A stretch of 51,210 bases of DNA from Methylophilales bacterium LSUCC0135 (GCA_001704575.1 MCAW01000002.1:117491-168700); one strand, 5' to 3'. Shown: positions 32,915-48,411, counted from the stretch's first letter. Numbers and translations are program-made. The notes: generated from the letters alone by a model not told the origin.

Positions 32915-33979
32915 TCAGGCGTGATATTGAGCGCTATGCGTTCTGACTGCGTTCAGCATCGCTTCGGCGTTGGCTGGGGGTGTCCATTGGGTGATGCCGT
33001 GGCCCAGATTGAACACATGACCGTGGCCATGACCGTAACTCGCCAGAATAGCAGCAACTTCTTTTTCAATCGCTTCCGGAGTTGACAGCAGCACAGCCGG
33101 ATCGAGGTTGCCTTGCAGCGCGACCTTGCTGCCGACGCGTTTTCTGGCCTCGCCGATATCCACGGTCCAATCGAGCCCCAAGGCATCGGCGCCGATCGCG
33201 GCTTGCGCCTCCAGCCACAGTCCGCCGCCCTTGGTGAAAACAATACGCTGCACGATGCGGCCTTCATGTTCGCGGGTAAGTCCAGCCACGATTTTTTCCA
33301 TGTATTGCAGCGAGAATTCCCGGTAGGCATGATGCGACAGCGCACCGCCCCAGGAATCGAAAATCATCACGGCCTGTGCGCCGGCAGCAATCTGGGCGTT
33401 CAGGTAGGCCGTCACCGCCTGGCTGGTGATGTCGAGAATACGGTGCAACAGGTCCGGACGAGCGTAGGCCATTTTCTTGATGGTGAGAAAATCGGTACCA
33501 CCCTTGCCTTCGACCATGTAAGTGGCGAGCGTCCACGGGCTGCCGGAGAAGCCGATCAGCGGCACGCGCCCGTCAAGCGCATTACGGATTTGACTGACGG
33601 CGTCAAATACGTACTGCAGGCTGCTCATGTCCGGTACCGTCAGCTTGCGGATATCGGTTTCTTCGCACAGGGTACGTTCGAACTTCGGGCCTTCGCCTTC
33701 GGCGAAATAAAGCCCCAGCCCCATGGCGTCCGGCACCGTGAGGATATCCGAAAACAGGATGGAAGCATCGAGCAGCGGATAACGGTCCAGCGGCTGCAAG
33801 GTGACTTCAGTAGCGAAATCCGGGCTTTTGCAGAGCTGCAGGAAACTGCCGGCATTCTTGCGGCTTTCACGATACTCGGGCAGGTAGCGTCCCGCCTGAC
33901 GCATCATCCAGACTGGAGTGTAATCGGTGGGTTGGCGCATGAGCGCGCGCAGAAAGGTGTCGTTTTTGAGTTGAGTCAT
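32915..33979 (-). CDS. hemE: Uroporphyrinogen decarboxylase
   Basis: This 354-residue enzyme converts uroporphyrinogen III to coproporphyrinogen III in heme synthesis. Family landmarks are [24 protein letters not shown] (N-terminal substrate site with the two arginines), [14 protein letters not shown] (catalytic Asp), [13 protein letters not shown] and [21 protein letters not shown] 33979 matches the family start [10 protein letters not shown]; a start nine codons earlier is less likely. Confidence 0.96.
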   Translation of the reverse strand: MTQLKNDTFLRALMRQPTDYTPVWMMRQAGRYLPEYRESRKNAGSFLQLCKSPDFATEVTLQPLDRYPLLDASILFSDILTVPDAMGLGLYFAEGEGPKFERTLCEETDIRKLTVPDMSSLQYVFDAVSQIRNALDGRVPLIGFSGSPWTLATYMVEGKGGTDFLTIKKMAYARPDLLHRILDITSQAVTAYLNAQIAAGAQAVMIFDSWGGALSHHAYREFSLQYMEKIVAGLTREHEGRIVQRIVFTKGGGLWLEAQAAIGADALGLDWTVDIGEARKRVGSKVALQGNLDPAVLLSTPEAIEKEVAAILASYGHGHGHVFNLGHGITQWTPPANAEAMLNAVRTHSAQYHA

Positions 33980-34019
33980 AGCTGTCACAAGGTTAACAGA
34001 GGTCACAGAATTTGGCAGC

Positions 34020-34052
34020 TTTTTCTCTGTGTCCTCTGTGTCCTCTGTGGCT
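34020..34052. repeat. Short CTCTGTG tandem repeat between hemE and gltD
   Basis: TCTCTGTGTCC, TCTGTGTCC, TCTGTGG: a 9-base unit repeated about three times in the 93-bp gap. Similar CTCTGTG tracts occur between genes in many bacteria; role unknown. Confidence 0.6.
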
Positions 34053-34072
34053 TGAGATTTGAGAAGAGGTTT

Positions 34073-35500
34073 TTAACGAGGCAGCGTGGATGTTCCCATC
34101 AGGAACTCATCAACCGCGCGTGCACACTGACGGCCCTCGCGGATCGCCCAGACCACCAGCGACTGGCCGCGGCGCATGTCGCCGGCCGCGAACACCTTGG
34201 GGCTGCTGGTGCGATAACAACCTTCGCCGTCGGTCGTGGCTTTGGCGTTGCCGCGGTTGTCCTTTTCGACGCCGAACGCATCCAGCACTTTCTGCACCGG
34301 ACTGACGAAACCCATCGCCAGCAGCACGAGATCAGCCGGAATGGTGAATTCCGAACCGGCGATTTCCTGCATCCTGCCGTCTTTCCACTCGACACGCGCT
34401 GCCTTCAGTGCCTTGACCTTGCCGTTTTCGCCGATCAGTTCCTTGGTGGTAATCGACCAGTCGCGTTCGCATCCTTCTTCATGCGAACTGGATGTGCGCA
34501 TCTTCAAGGGCCAATTGGGCCAGGTCAGTTCCTTGTTTTCTTTTTCCGGCGGTTGCGGCATCAACTCGAACTGCGTGATGGACAAAGCGCCATGACGTTT
34601 GGAAGTGCCGACACAATCGGAGCCGGTATCGCCGCCGCCAATGACGACGACGTGTTTGCCGGTCGCCATGATCTGGTTGTCGATCTTGTCGCCCGCGACC
34701 ACCTTGTTCTGCGGCGTGAGGAAATCCATGGCGAAATGCACGCCGTCGAGCTCCCGGCCCACAACCGGCAGATCGCGCGGATATTCCGCGCCGCCTGCCA
34801 GAATCACGGCATCGTATTCGGCCAGCAGGTCTTCCGCCTTGACGTTGACGCCGACGTTCTGATTGACGCGGAATTGCACGCCTTCGGTTTCCATCTGCGC
34901 CATGCGGCGGTCGATATGCGACTTCTCCATCTTGAAATCGGGGATACCGTAGCGCAGCAGGCCGCCGATACGGGTTTCCTTCTCCAGCACAACGACGTCG
35001 TGGCCAACGCGCGCCAGTTGCTGGGCGGCAGCAAGCCCGGCCGGGCCGGAGCCTATGATGGCGACTTTCTTGCCGGTCTTTTTCGCAGGAGGCTGTGGTA
35101 CGACCCAGCCGTTTTCCCACGCCTTGTCGATGATGGCGTGCTCGATCGACTTGATGCCGACCGGGTCGGCATTGATATTGAGCGTGCAGGCCGCTTCACA
35201 CGGCGCCGGACAGATGCGGCCGGTAAACTCCGGAAAGTTGTTGGTGGAATGCAGCACGTCGATCGCGCTGCGCCAATCCTGCTGATAAACCAGATCGTTC
35301 CAGTCGGGGATGATGTTGTTGATCGGGCAACCGCTCATGCAGAACGGGATGCCGCAATCCATGCAACGCGCACCCTGCACCTTGGCCTGCTCATCGGTCA
35401 GATGCAGGACAAATTCCTTGTAATTCCTGACACGATCGGTGACCGGCAGATTCGCCTCGGAGAGACGCTCGTATTCCATGAATCCTGTTACTTTTCCCAT
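34073..35500 (-). CDS. gltD: Glutamate synthase small subunit
   Basis: This 475-residue protein supplies electrons from NADPH to GltB. The N-terminal Fe-S cysteines are in [29 protein letters not shown]-binding [13 protein letters not shown] (about 150), NADPH-binding [13 protein letters not shown] and late [17 protein letters not shown] follow. It is separated from gltB by 18 bases. The distal position fits a gltBD operon. Confidence 0.96.
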   Translation of the reverse strand: MGKVTGFMEYERLSEANLPVTDRVRNYKEFVLHLTDEQAKVQGARCMDCGIPFCMSGCPINNIIPDWNDLVYQQDWRSAIDVLHSTNNFPEFTGRICPAPCEAACTLNINADPVGIKSIEHAIIDKAWENGWVVPQPPAKKTGKKVAIIGSGPAGLAAAQQLARVGHDVVVLEKETRIGGLLRYGIPDFKMEKSHIDRRMAQMETEGVQFRVNQNVGVNVKAEDLLAEYDAVILAGGAEYPRDLPVVGRELDGVHFAMDFLTPQNKVVAGDKIDNQIMATGKHVVVIGGGDTGSDCVGTSKRHGALSITQFELMPQPPEKENKELTWPNWPLKMRTSSSHEEGCERDWSITTKELIGENGKVKALKAARVEWKDGRMQEIAGSEFTIPADLVLLAMGFVSPVQKVLDAFGVEKDNRGNAKATTDGEGCYRTSSPKVFAAGDMRRGQSLVVWAIREGRQCARAVDEFLMGTSTLPR

Positions 35501-35518
35501 GATCTTCTCTCTTGTTTC

Positions 35519-40195
<4,677 letters not shown>

Positions 40196-40340
40196 CACCA
40201 ACTGTACCTTTATCTATCCGATCACAATGTATTCGCATCACTCCGAGACTGTGCCGGAATTTGCGTGGTTCAGTCTGTAAGCAAGAACCATGCAAGGCGT
40301 TACGGATAAACAAAAAACTCCGAAATTTGTAAAGAAAATT

Positions 40341-40370
40341 ATTATAAATTAACAAGTTGCAAGGCGTCCA
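40341..40370 (-). promoter_or_regulatory. Probable sigma70 promoter of gltB
   Basis: On the reverse strand TGGACG (40370-40365), 18 bases, then TATAAT (40346-40341). It gives a leader of about 140 bases before gltB. The -10 is perfect, the -35 is weak, and an NtrC-like site lies 26 bases further upstream. Confidence 0.5.
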
Positions 40371-40395
40371 GCCAATGCAAACCCTGAAACACAAA

Positions 40396-40412
40396 TGCAT
40401 TATATTGGTGCA
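40396..40412. promoter_or_regulatory. NtrC-like binding site upstream of gltB
   Basis: TGCATTATATTGGTGCA differs in two positions from the symmetric NtrC consensus TGCACCATATTGGTGCA. Together with two similar sites before gdhA it points to nitrogen control of both ammonium-assimilation routes. Confidence 0.65.
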
Positions 40413-40522
40413 TATGTGGATGTCACGCACTGAAATAATGCATACTCCAGAAGCCCCGTATTTACTATGTTAGCGGACTTTTTACCTACCTCCTCAATCA
40501 GCATGCATGATTATGGTGCAAA

Positions 40523-40550
40523 AAAAATCCCGCACCCAAGGGTGCGGGAT
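40523..40550 (-). terminator. Terminator of gdhA
   Basis: ATCCCGCACC, loop CAAG, GGTGCGGGAT, with eight T residues on the reverse strand just after the gdhA stop (40568). The rest of the 372-bp gdhA-gltB gap holds the gltB leader, promoter and NtrC-like site. Confidence 0.88.
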
Positions 40551-40567
40551 TGGATCATCCAGCGCGC

Positions 40568-41854
<1,287 letters not shown>

Positions 41855-41936
41855 CTAAAAATATCGTATGGTTATGTGCTGCATAACTGGATTGCGGGCC
41901 TGTATTGACGCAATATCGGTTACGTATCGAATTTTT

Positions 41937-41953
41937 TGCACCATAATGATGCA
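41937..41953. promoter_or_regulatory. NtrC-like site 1 upstream of gdhA
   Basis: TGCACCATAATGATGCA has the NtrC dyad form (TGCACC, five bases, near-complement). It lies about 92 bases before the gdhA start, 28 bp centre to centre from site 2. Confidence 0.6.
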
Positions 41954-41964
41954 TCCAATGGTGA

Positions 41965-41981
41965 TGCACAATATTGGTGCG
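41965..41981. promoter_or_regulatory. NtrC-like site 2 upstream of gdhA
   Basis: TGCACAATATTGGTGCG matches the NtrC consensus at nearly every fixed base. Pairing with site 1 at about three helical turns is the usual arrangement of an NtrC enhancer or repressor array. Confidence 0.65.
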
Positions 41982-42038
41982 TTTTGAACTTTACTTCAAG
42001 GAAAGTATTTTTCGCAAGGGGAACATGCAGAAGATGTT

Positions 42039-42080
42039 AAAAAACCTCTGTTTCTACGACGATTTTCGTAAAAACAGAGG
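42039..42080 (-). terminator. Terminator of hemL
   Basis: CCTCTGTTT (42045-42053) and AAACAGAGG (42072-42080) with ACGA/TCGT inside. On the reverse strand the hairpin is followed by TTTTTT, about 27 bases after the hemL stop. Confidence 0.85.
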
Positions 42081-42106
42081 CTGATTTCAGGGCGAAAGAA
42101 AGTCTG

Positions 42107-43384
42107 TCAGCGGTTGAAAATGCCTTCAGCGATTTTCAGCGTAGCGTCGATATCCACGTCGGTGTGGGCCGCCGAGACAAAACCGGCCTCAAAAGCCGAA
42201 GGCGCGAGATAAACGCCGGCATCCAGCATGTCGTGGAAGAATTGGTTGAATGCTTCCTTGTCGCACTGCATCACCTCATCAAAGCTGGCAGGCACATTGG
42301 CAGAAAAATAAATACCGAACATGCCGCCCACGCTCTGTGCAGAAAATGCGATGCCGGCCTTTTGCGCGAGCGCGGTCAGGCCCTCGACCAGCTTCTTGGT
42401 CATCGCACCCAGACGGTCATGAAAGCCCGGCGCATGAATCAGCTTCAGTGTCGCCAGCCCCGCCGCCACCGCGACCGGATTTCCGGAAAGCGTGCCGGCC
42501 TGATAGACCGGGCCGAGCGGCGCGAGACAGGCCATGATGTCGCGGCGACCGCCGAAGGCGCCGACCGGCAAACCGCCACCGATGACCTTGCCCAGCGTAG
42601 TGAGGTCAGGCGTGATGCCATAGAGCTGCTGCGCGCCGCCGAGCGCGACACGGAAACCGGTCATCACCTCATCAAAAATCAGCACTGCGCCATACTTGGT
42701 GCATTGGTCGCGCAAGGTCTGCAGGAAATGATTCTGCGGCACGATCAGGTTCATGTTGCCGACCACCGGCTCGACGATGACGCAGGCAATCTCGTTGCCA
42801 ATCTTGCCGAACAACTGCTCGACCGCAGCATTGTCGTTGTAAGGCAGGGTCAGCGTATGGGCGGCGACTTCGGGCGGCACGCCGGCCGAGCTGGGCTGGC
42901 CGAAAGTCAACGCGCCGGAACCGGCTTTCACCAGCAGGGCATCGGCATGTCCGTGGTAGCAACCTTCGAACTTGACGATCTTGCTGCGGCCGGTAAAACC
43001 GCGCGCCAGCCGGATCGCACTCATGGTCGCCTCGGTTCCGGAGCTGACCAGCCTGATCTGCTCCATGCTGGGCACCAGCCGCGTGACCAGCTCCGCCATC
43101 TCCAGCTCCAGCGCGGTCGGCGCCCCGAAAGAAAGGCTGTTGACCGCGGTTTGCTGCACTGCGGCAATCACCTCTGGATGCGCATGGCCCAGGATCATCG
43201 GCCCCCAGGAGCCGACATAATCGATGTATTCCTTGCCGTCTTCGTCCCACAGTCTGGAACCGGAGCCGCGCTTGAAGAATACGGGCGTGCCGCCGACCGA
43301 GCGGAAGGCGCGCACCGGAGAATTGACGCCGCCGGGAATCAGGGATTGGGATTTTTCAAAGAGTTGCTGGTTGCGTGAGGTCAT
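42107..43384 (-). CDS. hemL: Glutamate-1-semialdehyde aminotransferase
   Basis: The 425-residue PLP enzyme (E. coli 426) makes 5-aminolevulinate for heme. Family blocks are [66 protein letters not shown] and the PLP lysine in [21 protein letters not shown] 43384 ([13 protein letters not shown]) matches family length. It overlaps the thiE end by 29 bases. Confidence 0.96.
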   Translation of the reverse strand: MTSRNQQLFEKSQSLIPGGVNSPVRAFRSVGGTPVFFKRGSGSRLWDEDGKEYIDYVGSWGPMILGHAHPEVIAAVQQTAVNSLSFGAPTALELEMAELVTRLVPSMEQIRLVSSGTEATMSAIRLARGFTGRSKIVKFEGCYHGHADALLVKAGSGALTFGQPSSAGVPPEVAAHTLTLPYNDNAAVEQLFGKIGNEIACVIVEPVVGNMNLIVPQNHFLQTLRDQCTKYGAVLIFDEVMTGFRVALGGAQQLYGITPDLTTLGKVIGGGLPVGAFGGRRDIMACLAPLGPVYQAGTLSGNPVAVAAGLATLKLIHAPGFHDRLGAMTKKLVEGLTALAQKAGIAFSAQSVGGMFGIYFSANVPASFDEVMQCDKEAFNQFFHDMLDAGVYLAPSAFEAGFVSAAHTDVDIDATLKIAEGIFNR

Positions 43385-44024
43385 GATGGTTGGTCTGCTT
43401 GAATAAATGAGAAAATTGTCTGGCACTGTCGCGAATGTCGGGACTGCCGAAAACCGCGCCGATCACGGCCACTGCATCGGCGCCGGCGCCTGTCGCAAGC
43501 GGCGCGTTTTCCAGCGTAATGCCGCCGATGGCGACGCGTGGAACTGTCAAAGCATCGCGCGCCTCTGCAAACAGGCCGAGGTCGGCAGGCGGCGCATGCG
43601 GCTTGGTGGTGGAAGGAAAACAGGCGCCGAAAGCGACATAATCGGCGCCGTTATGTTGCGCCTGCAGCGCTTTATCCAGACTGCCATAACAGGAAGCGCC
43701 GAGGATTTTGCCGGCACCAAGACGCGCGCGCGCCTGCTGCAGGCAGCCGTCGCTAGCGCCCAGATGCAGGCCATCCGCTCCGATGGCGAGGCAAAGTGCG
43801 ATATCGTCGTTAATGATGAGCGGCACCGCATGACGGCGGCAGAGCGTCAGCAGGGCAGATGACTGCGCCAGCGCCAATTCCGCATCGGCACTTTTGTTGC
43901 GGTATTGCACCAGTCGGGCACCACCGGTCAGCGCCGCTTCGACCTGCGCCAGCAATAACGCGGTATCATTCTGATCCGGCGTGATCAGGTAAAGACCGCT
44001 GACCAAGACCTTAGCCGGCTGCAT
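43356..44024 (-). CDS. thiE: Thiamine phosphate synthase
   Basis: This 222-residue TIM-barrel enzyme couples HMP diphosphate to thiazole phosphate. Visible motifs are [73 protein letters not shown], and [12 protein letters not shown] 44024 has GAGG at about nine bases. It overlaps thiD by 14 bases and hemL by 29, so the three form a tight operon. Confidence 0.94.
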   Translation of the reverse strand: MQPAKVLVSGLYLITPDQNDTALLLAQVEAALTGGARLVQYRNKSADAELALAQSSALLTLCRRHAVPLIINDDIALCLAIGADGLHLGASDGCLQQARARLGAGKILGASCYGSLDKALQAQHNGADYVAFGACFPSTTKPHAPPADLGLFAEARDALTVPRVAIGGITLENAPLATGAGADAVAVIGAVFGSPDIRDSARQFSHLFKQTNHHDLTQPATL

Positions 44025-44853
44025 TACCACGCGCCTCCTCTTCTTCCTCGCGCGCCCAGAACATGCGGTCAGGCACATACTGGCCCATGCCCGGACGGAA
44101 CGCGCCCTTGAGGGTCTGCCAGGTGTATTCCTGGCCTTCCTGCACTGATTCTTCCATGGTCAGGCCATGCGCCATGCAGGCCGCGATCGCCGAAGTGAGC
44201 GTGCAGCCGGAGCCGTGATAACTGCCCGGCAACCGCTCCCAGCGGTAAGGCTTGATCAGGCCCTGCTCGCCATAAAGGGTATTGATCACTTCGGGGCTGC
44301 GTTCGTGCGTACCGGTGATCAGCACATATTCCGGCCCCATCGCCAGCAGACGCTGCGCGCTTTCTTCGAGCGATGTATTCTCGACCTCCTCGGCTTCATC
44401 AGCAAAGGCATAACGGCGCGCTTCGAGGCTGTTGGGCGTAATCAGCGTCGCCTGCGGGAACAGCAGGTCGATCATCGCCGCCTGCATCTCGTCGTTCGCC
44501 AGCTCGTCGCCGCGGCCGGAAGACAGAATCGGATCGATCAGCAAAGGCACATCCGGGTAATCCGCCATGATTTCGGCAATGACGGCGATATTCTCCACGC
44601 TGCCCAGCATGCCGAGCTTGAACGCCGACACCTGCACGTCCTCAAGTATGGTGCGCGCCTGCTCGTTGACCCAGTCCGCATCGAACACCATGACACTCTC
44701 CACGCCGACCGTATCCTGCACGGTAATCGCGGTCACCACCGAAAGGGGATAACAGCCGATACTGGCGAAAGTGAGAATGTCCGCCTGCAAGCCGGCACCA
44801 CTGCTGGGATCGGTAGCGGCAAAAGTAAGAACGGTAGGGGGCATCAAAGTCAT
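44011..44853 (-). CDS. thiD: Hydroxymethylpyrimidine (phosphate) kinase
   Basis: This 280-residue ribokinase-fold enzyme phosphorylates HMP to HMP diphosphate. Family features are FAATDPSSGAGLQADILTFASIGCYPLSVVTAITVQDT, VPLLIDPILSSGRGDEL, TLITPNSLEARRYA, GTHERSPEVINTLYG and PGSYHGSGCTLTSAIAACMA with the catalytic region. ATG 44853 or 44844 could be used. It is divergent from the rubredoxin gene. Confidence 0.94.
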   Translation of the reverse strand: MTLMPPTVLTFAATDPSSGAGLQADILTFASIGCYPLSVVTAITVQDTVGVESVMVFDADWVNEQARTILEDVQVSAFKLGMLGSVENIAVIAEIMADYPDVPLLIDPILSSGRGDELANDEMQAAMIDLLFPQATLITPNSLEARRYAFADEAEEVENTSLEESAQRLLAMGPEYVLITGTHERSPEVINTLYGEQGLIKPYRWERLPGSYHGSGCTLTSAIAACMAHGLTMEESVQEGQEYTWQTLKGAFRPGMGQYVPDRMFWAREEEEEARGNAAG

Positions 44854-44981
44854 AGTGGCAATCTGTAGCGGTTGAGAGGGCAATGCTTGCTGGCAAAGGC
44901 TGTCTGATCGCTATTACATCATCAGGATCAATATGCTATTTTAACTTAAATCAACCAGACCAAATAACGGGAAAACCCCTC

Positions 44982-45146
44982 ATGAAAACATGGATGTGCA
45001 GTATCTGCGGATGGATTTACGACGAAGCCAAAGGTTCGCCTGATGACGGCCTGCAACCCGGCACCCGCTGGGAAGACGTACCTGCCGACTGGACCTGCCC
45101 GGAATGCGGCGCCGGCAAGGCCGATTTCGAGATGGTTGAGATTTGA
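44982..45146 (+). CDS. Rubredoxin
   Basis: This 54-residue iron protein has two CxxC pairs: [14 protein letters not shown] and [11 protein letters not shown], with the rubredoxin core [15 protein letters not shown]. It carries single electrons, often to oxygen or peroxide-detoxifying enzymes or alkane hydroxylases; the partner is not in the window. ATG 44982 gives the exact family length; the longer frame upstream is not conserved-looking. Confidence 0.95.
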   Translation: MKTWMCSICGWIYDEAKGSPDDGLQPGTRWEDVPADWTCPECGAGKADFEMVEI

Positions 45147-45155
45147 AATACTGGC

Positions 45156-45229
45156 TGGAGCGGGTGACGGGAATCGAACCCGCGTATCAAGCTTGGGAAG
45201 CTGGCGTTCTACCATTGAACTACACCCGC
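45156..45229 (-). tRNA. tRNA-Gly (anticodon CCC)
   Basis: The 74-base cloverleaf includes the encoded CCA. The acceptor stem is GCGGGTG/CACCCGC, the D arm GTTCAATGGTAGAAC, the anticodon loop TTCCCAA (CCC), and the T arm CGGGTTCGATTCCCG. It resembles E. coli tRNA-Gly(CCC). The anticodon stem CCAGC/GCTTG contains one C-U mismatch (28-42). Confidence 0.95.
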
Positions 45230-45336
45230 CTTGCAGACTGCGATGCCTTGCGGTAGCAACACAGCATCAAGAAAAACGGATTGTACTAGCTTGCAGCGAA
45301 TCCGGCACGGCTCAAACTGCAATATTCAGTGCATAT

Positions 45337-47805
45337 TCAGGCTATCGCGATCACGACCGGAAAGTGCAGTGTGACTGTGGTCCCAACACCGTACTCGCTC
45401 CGAATCTCCACCCTGCCGCCATGCGCTTCAACGATTTCCTTCACCAGCACCATGCCGAGACCGGTACCCGGAATGTGTCCGGAACGGTCGGCCCGGTAGA
45501 ATTTCTCGAACACATGGCTGAGTTGTTCTTCGGTCATGCCCATACCCTCGTCCTGCACTGAAATCGATATTTCATCGCCAACGGCCGTTTTCTGCAGCCG
45601 GGCAAACATTTTCACCACGCTAGTGCTGGGCGAGAATTTGTAGGCATTACTGAGACAGTTGCTGATCGCCCGTTCAACCTTTTGCGCATCGAAATAAAAA
45701 TCCGGTAGATCGTCCGCACATTGCAGCAAAACACGGTTGTAGTTGCTGCTGATAATGAAGGTATCAGCGACCGATTTCAGCAATGGCAGGATGGGTTGCA
45801 GTTCAAGCTTGAGCGCCTTGGTGGTTCTGTCTTCCATCTTGGCGACATCAAGCAGTTCATTGAGCAGGCCGACGACGGTATTCGATTTGATGTGTATGGC
45901 CTGAATCATCTCGGCCTGCACTTCTGCAGTCAGTTTTCTGTGCTTGAGCAGCTCGGCGTAACCGACGATGACCGACATCGGCGTTCTCAACTCATGGGCT
46001 GCCGTGGTCACAAACTCGGTTTTCATCTTCTCCAGCATGGATTCCTGCGTGACATCGGTGAAATAGTAAACACGGCTGATGCGCGGCTGATTGGTTTCGA
46101 TGAATGAGCGCTCTAGTACACGGCCGCTGTCGGCTTGAATCTCGAATCTGATGAAATTCTCCGCAACATCGAACCGGGGCTGTTTTTGATCCGATCGATT
46201 GCAGGGGCTGTCGATCTGACAACATGGTTTGTACTGATTTTCTTCGGTACAGATTTTTTTCATGACCTGATCAAACTCGCATTCGTGCATGCCGAGCAGG
46301 GATTTTGCATCCATTCCGGTCAGCCGGCTGAAGGCCTGATTGACATGAGAAACCCGGTACTCACGATCGAACACTACAATACCGTCCGGGCTTAATGAAA
46401 ACACGGCATCGAGGTCAGCCTGATTGTTTTGTATGGTTTCCAGATACTCTTTCTGCTTGGAAACATCGTTCTGCACTGCAATGAAAATATGCTCGCCATT
46501 GGAATTGACCACCGCCGCCACTTTCAGGCTGATCCAGAATTTCTCGCCCGATTTCTTGTAATTGATCAGCTCGATTTCGAAATCCTGCTTGTTCTTGATC
46601 GCCTCGCTCATGAAGCGTATCGCCTCCGGCGAAGTCTCCGCCCCTTGCAGCACTTCGCCCGGCGTCTTGCCCAGCATGTCTTCGAGTGTATAACCGGTGG
46701 AGTTGGTAAACGCCTGATTGACCCAGGTCGTTCTGCCTTGCTCGTCGGTAATCATGACGCCGTTCACGGTATTCTTGGCCACGAGCGCCAGCCGTTCCAG
46801 ATCGTTGGAATACTGCCTGATCAGCCGCTCGGCCTCTTCCGCCCTGGTTTTCTCTCCGATCAGCGACGCCTCGATCAGCTTGCGCTCGGCAATCTCCCGA
46901 TTGAGGCGGCGGGTCCAGAAGAAAAATACGGTAATCAGTAGTGCCGATATCGCCAGAATGGAAAGAATCAAGGGGTAATTGAGATCAGGGGCATTAGTCC
47001 GCATGGTCCAGGCAGCATGAATTTCGCGCCGCTCGGTTTCGGCGATGGCATCCATCGCCTTGTTCATGACCGAAGCCAACAACGGCCAGTCGCTTCTGAC
47101 CGCCATGTAAATTTCTGAGCTGTATGGTGTTTCTGCTGCGGCACGAATATCGGCAAAGCCCTGATTTCTCGCCACATAATTGACAATCACGGCATTGCCG
47201 ACATAAGCATCTACCTTGCCGGTCAACACTGCATCCAGGGCCTCTTCGGCAATATCGGCTGAATACAGCTCGATTTCCGGATGGTTCCCGGCAAGACTGC
47301 GGGCAACTGCGCCGGTCCTGAAAATGGCGACACGTTTGCCGTGCAAGTCATCCAGACTGTTGATGGAACTGTTGTCCTTTCTGGTATAAACCACGAAAGG
47401 CGTCACCAGAAAGGGTTTTGCCAGGCGCTGGTAGCGCGTGTCGCCATCCACCTGAGCCGGCGTGACAGCTGCAATGACCGCGGCCTGCTCCTGCGCCAGG
47501 CTTTCGCGTGCATGCTGTTTTTCAAAGCGGATACCCAGCATCGCTTCGATTCTTTTCAGGTAATCGATCGATACGCCCCTGAATTCATTGCTTTCGGACA
47601 AAAACTCTACCGGCGCCCAGCCGGGACGGATTGAGACTGGAATATCCTGATGGACTTCCAGCCATGCCATCTCCTCCGCACTGAGCGCGAGTCGAGGCTG
47701 TTCTTGCGGAACGGCAGATTGCTCACTGGCATCTCTCTGCAAATGCCATGCTGCAGGCAGGAGCACCAGCAGCACAATGACAAATGCAATCAAGCGTTTT
47801 TTCAT
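45337..47805 (-). CDS. Hybrid-input sensor histidine kinase (SBP_bac_3-PAS-PAS)
   Basis: This 822-residue kinase has an N-terminal membrane helix (about 5-22), a periplasmic solute-binding domain of the SBP_bac_3 type (about 45-275), a second helix (about 278-298) and a short coiled linker. PAS1 (about 340-455) and PAS2 (about 465-590) follow. HisKA carries the phospho-His in AAHELRTP (His604), and HATPase_c has NCLSNAYKFSP, DEGMGM and GTGLGMVLVKEI. PAS2 contains a cysteine cluster, C-x8-CC-x5-C plus an earlier Cys (about residues 502-534), unusual for a PAS domain. AAGGAT precedes the ATG. No response regulator is adjacent. It probably senses a small organic ligand outside and redox or metal state inside. 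Confidence 0.92.
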   Translation of the reverse strand: MKKRLIAFVIVLLVLLPAAWHLQRDASEQSAVPQEQPRLALSAEEMAWLEVHQDIPVSIRPGWAPVEFLSESNEFRGVSIDYLKRIEAMLGIRFEKQHARESLAQEQAAVIAAVTPAQVDGDTRYQRLAKPFLVTPFVVYTRKDNSSINSLDDLHGKRVAIFRTGAVARSLAGNHPEIELYSADIAEEALDAVLTGKVDAYVGNAVIVNYVARNQGFADIRAAAETPYSSEIYMAVRSDWPLLASVMNKAMDAIAETERREIHAAWTMRTNAPDLNYPLILSILAISALLITVFFFWTRRLNREIAERKLIEASLIGEKTRAEEAERLIRQYSNDLERLALVAKNTVNGVMITDEQGRTTWVNQAFTNSTGYTLEDMLGKTPGEVLQGAETSPEAIRFMSEAIKNKQDFEIELINYKKSGEKFWISLKVAAVVNSNGEHIFIAVQNDVSKQKEYLETIQNNQADLDAVFSLSPDGIVVFDREYRVSHVNQAFSRLTGMDAKSLLGMHECEFDQVMKKICTEENQYKPCCQIDSPCNRSDQKQPRFDVAENFIRFEIQADSGRVLERSFIETNQPRISRVYYFTDVTQESMLEKMKTEFVTTAAHELRTPMSVIVGYAELLKHRKLTAEVQAEMIQAIHIKSNTVVGLLNELLDVAKMEDRTTKALKLELQPILPLLKSVADTFIISSNYNRVLLQCADDLPDFYFDAQKVERAISNCLSNAYKFSPSTSVVKMFARLQKTAVGDEISISVQDEGMGMTEEQLSHVFEKFYRADRSGHIPGTGLGMVLVKEIVEAHGGRVEIRSEYGVGTTVTLHFPVVIAIA

Positions 47806-47919
47806 TTCGGCATCCTTAGCAGAATTTGCCGATAGAAAACCTGCATGCCCGATGCGTAATGGAACGTATGGATCATGCGCATATTTTCTGCCTTATTGCT
47901 TCAAAATGCTATCCGGGGG

Positions 47920-47951
47920 CTGCAATGAAACCTCCAGCAAAGGCATTGCAG
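47920..47951. repeat. Stem-loop upstream of the kinase gene
   Basis: CTGCAATG (47920-47927) and CATTGCAG (47944-47951) are perfect 8-bp arms. On the reverse strand the loop carries CTGGAGG. It sits between the HU-like gene's terminator and the kinase start, so it could be part of the kinase leader. Confidence 0.45.
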
Positions 47952-47962
47952 GTCTTTGCTGC

Positions 47963-47990
47963 AAAAAAAGAAGGTAGCCGAAGCTACCTT
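47963..47990 (-). terminator. Terminator with UUCG tetraloop
   Basis: On the reverse strand AAGGTAGC, TTCG, GCTACCTT, followed by a T-rich tail (CTTTTTTT). It lies about 85 bases after the HU-like gene stop and probably ends its transcript. A second hairpin, CCTCGC/GCGAGG (47999-48014), sits between the two. Confidence 0.85.
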
Positions 47991-48074
47991 GCAGGGGACC
48001 TCGCAGGGGCGAGGATTTCATTGCCCTAACGATCTCAAGCATGAGGACAATAAAATTCATGAATTCATTTCAAA

Positions 48075-48365
48075 CTACTGTTTTCTGCATTCTTTTTTGT
48101 TTAATTGCAGCACTAGCTGCCGCCCGCATCTGAAATAGGGTTGCGGGTTTGACGCAGTGATGTTTGCGCGTTTACCTGCGCCCAGGCTGGGCTGGCTCAA
48201 CCCGAAACTACCAAATCGTCTTATTTCGATACGATGTCCAGCGGCTATTTGGGAAGCCATATAGTCCAGCATGGACTCTATGCTGTAAGCGCAATCCGCT
48301 TCATTCAGATCCGGCAATCTGGCGTTGATGGCACTGATCAAATCTGAATTTTTTACTGTACCCAT
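48075..48365 (-). CDS. Divergent HU/IHF-family DNA-binding protein
   Basis: This 96-residue protein has HU-type features: MGTVKNSDLISAINARLPDL (helix 1), SIESMLDYMASQIAAGHRIEIRRFGSFGLSQ (the family's I-E-I-R-x-F-G-S-F), and NPQPYFRCGRQLVLQLN (the closing P-x-F-x-x-G-x-x-L). The flexible DNA-binding arm is unusual: SLGAGKRANITASN replaces the common R-N-P-x-T-G pattern. It would bend or coat DNA, perhaps with altered specificity. No strong ribosome site precedes ATG 48365. Confidence 0.85.
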   Translation of the reverse strand: MGTVKNSDLISAINARLPDLNEADCAYSIESMLDYMASQIAAGHRIEIRRFGSFGLSQPSLGAGKRANITASNPQPYFRCGRQLVLQLNKKECRKQ

Positions 48366-48375
48366 GGCAAACACA

Positions 48376-48411
48376 TTGATAAAAGGTTATCACTTTTTCT
48401 GTTTTTATCAA
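48376..48411. promoter_or_regulatory. Inverted repeat before the HU-like gene
   Basis: TTGATAAAA (48376-48384) and TTTTATCAA (48403-48411) are perfect 9-bp arms with an 18-base AT-rich spacer, directly upstream of the start. It could be an autoregulatory site. I see no other clear signals in the remainder of 48375-48624. Confidence 0.4.

Noticed and set aside
40356-40377. Possible sigma54 promoter before gltB
   Set aside because: TGGC and TTGC are present on the reverse strand but the GG-to-GC distance is 11 rather than 10 bases and the middle does not fit; a sigma70-type TATAAT lies just downstream.
47905-48014. Possible cyclic-di-GMP (GEMM) riboswitch
   Set aside because: The GGTAGC stem is part of a simple terminator; the conserved GEMM core and tetraloop receptor are not found on either strand.
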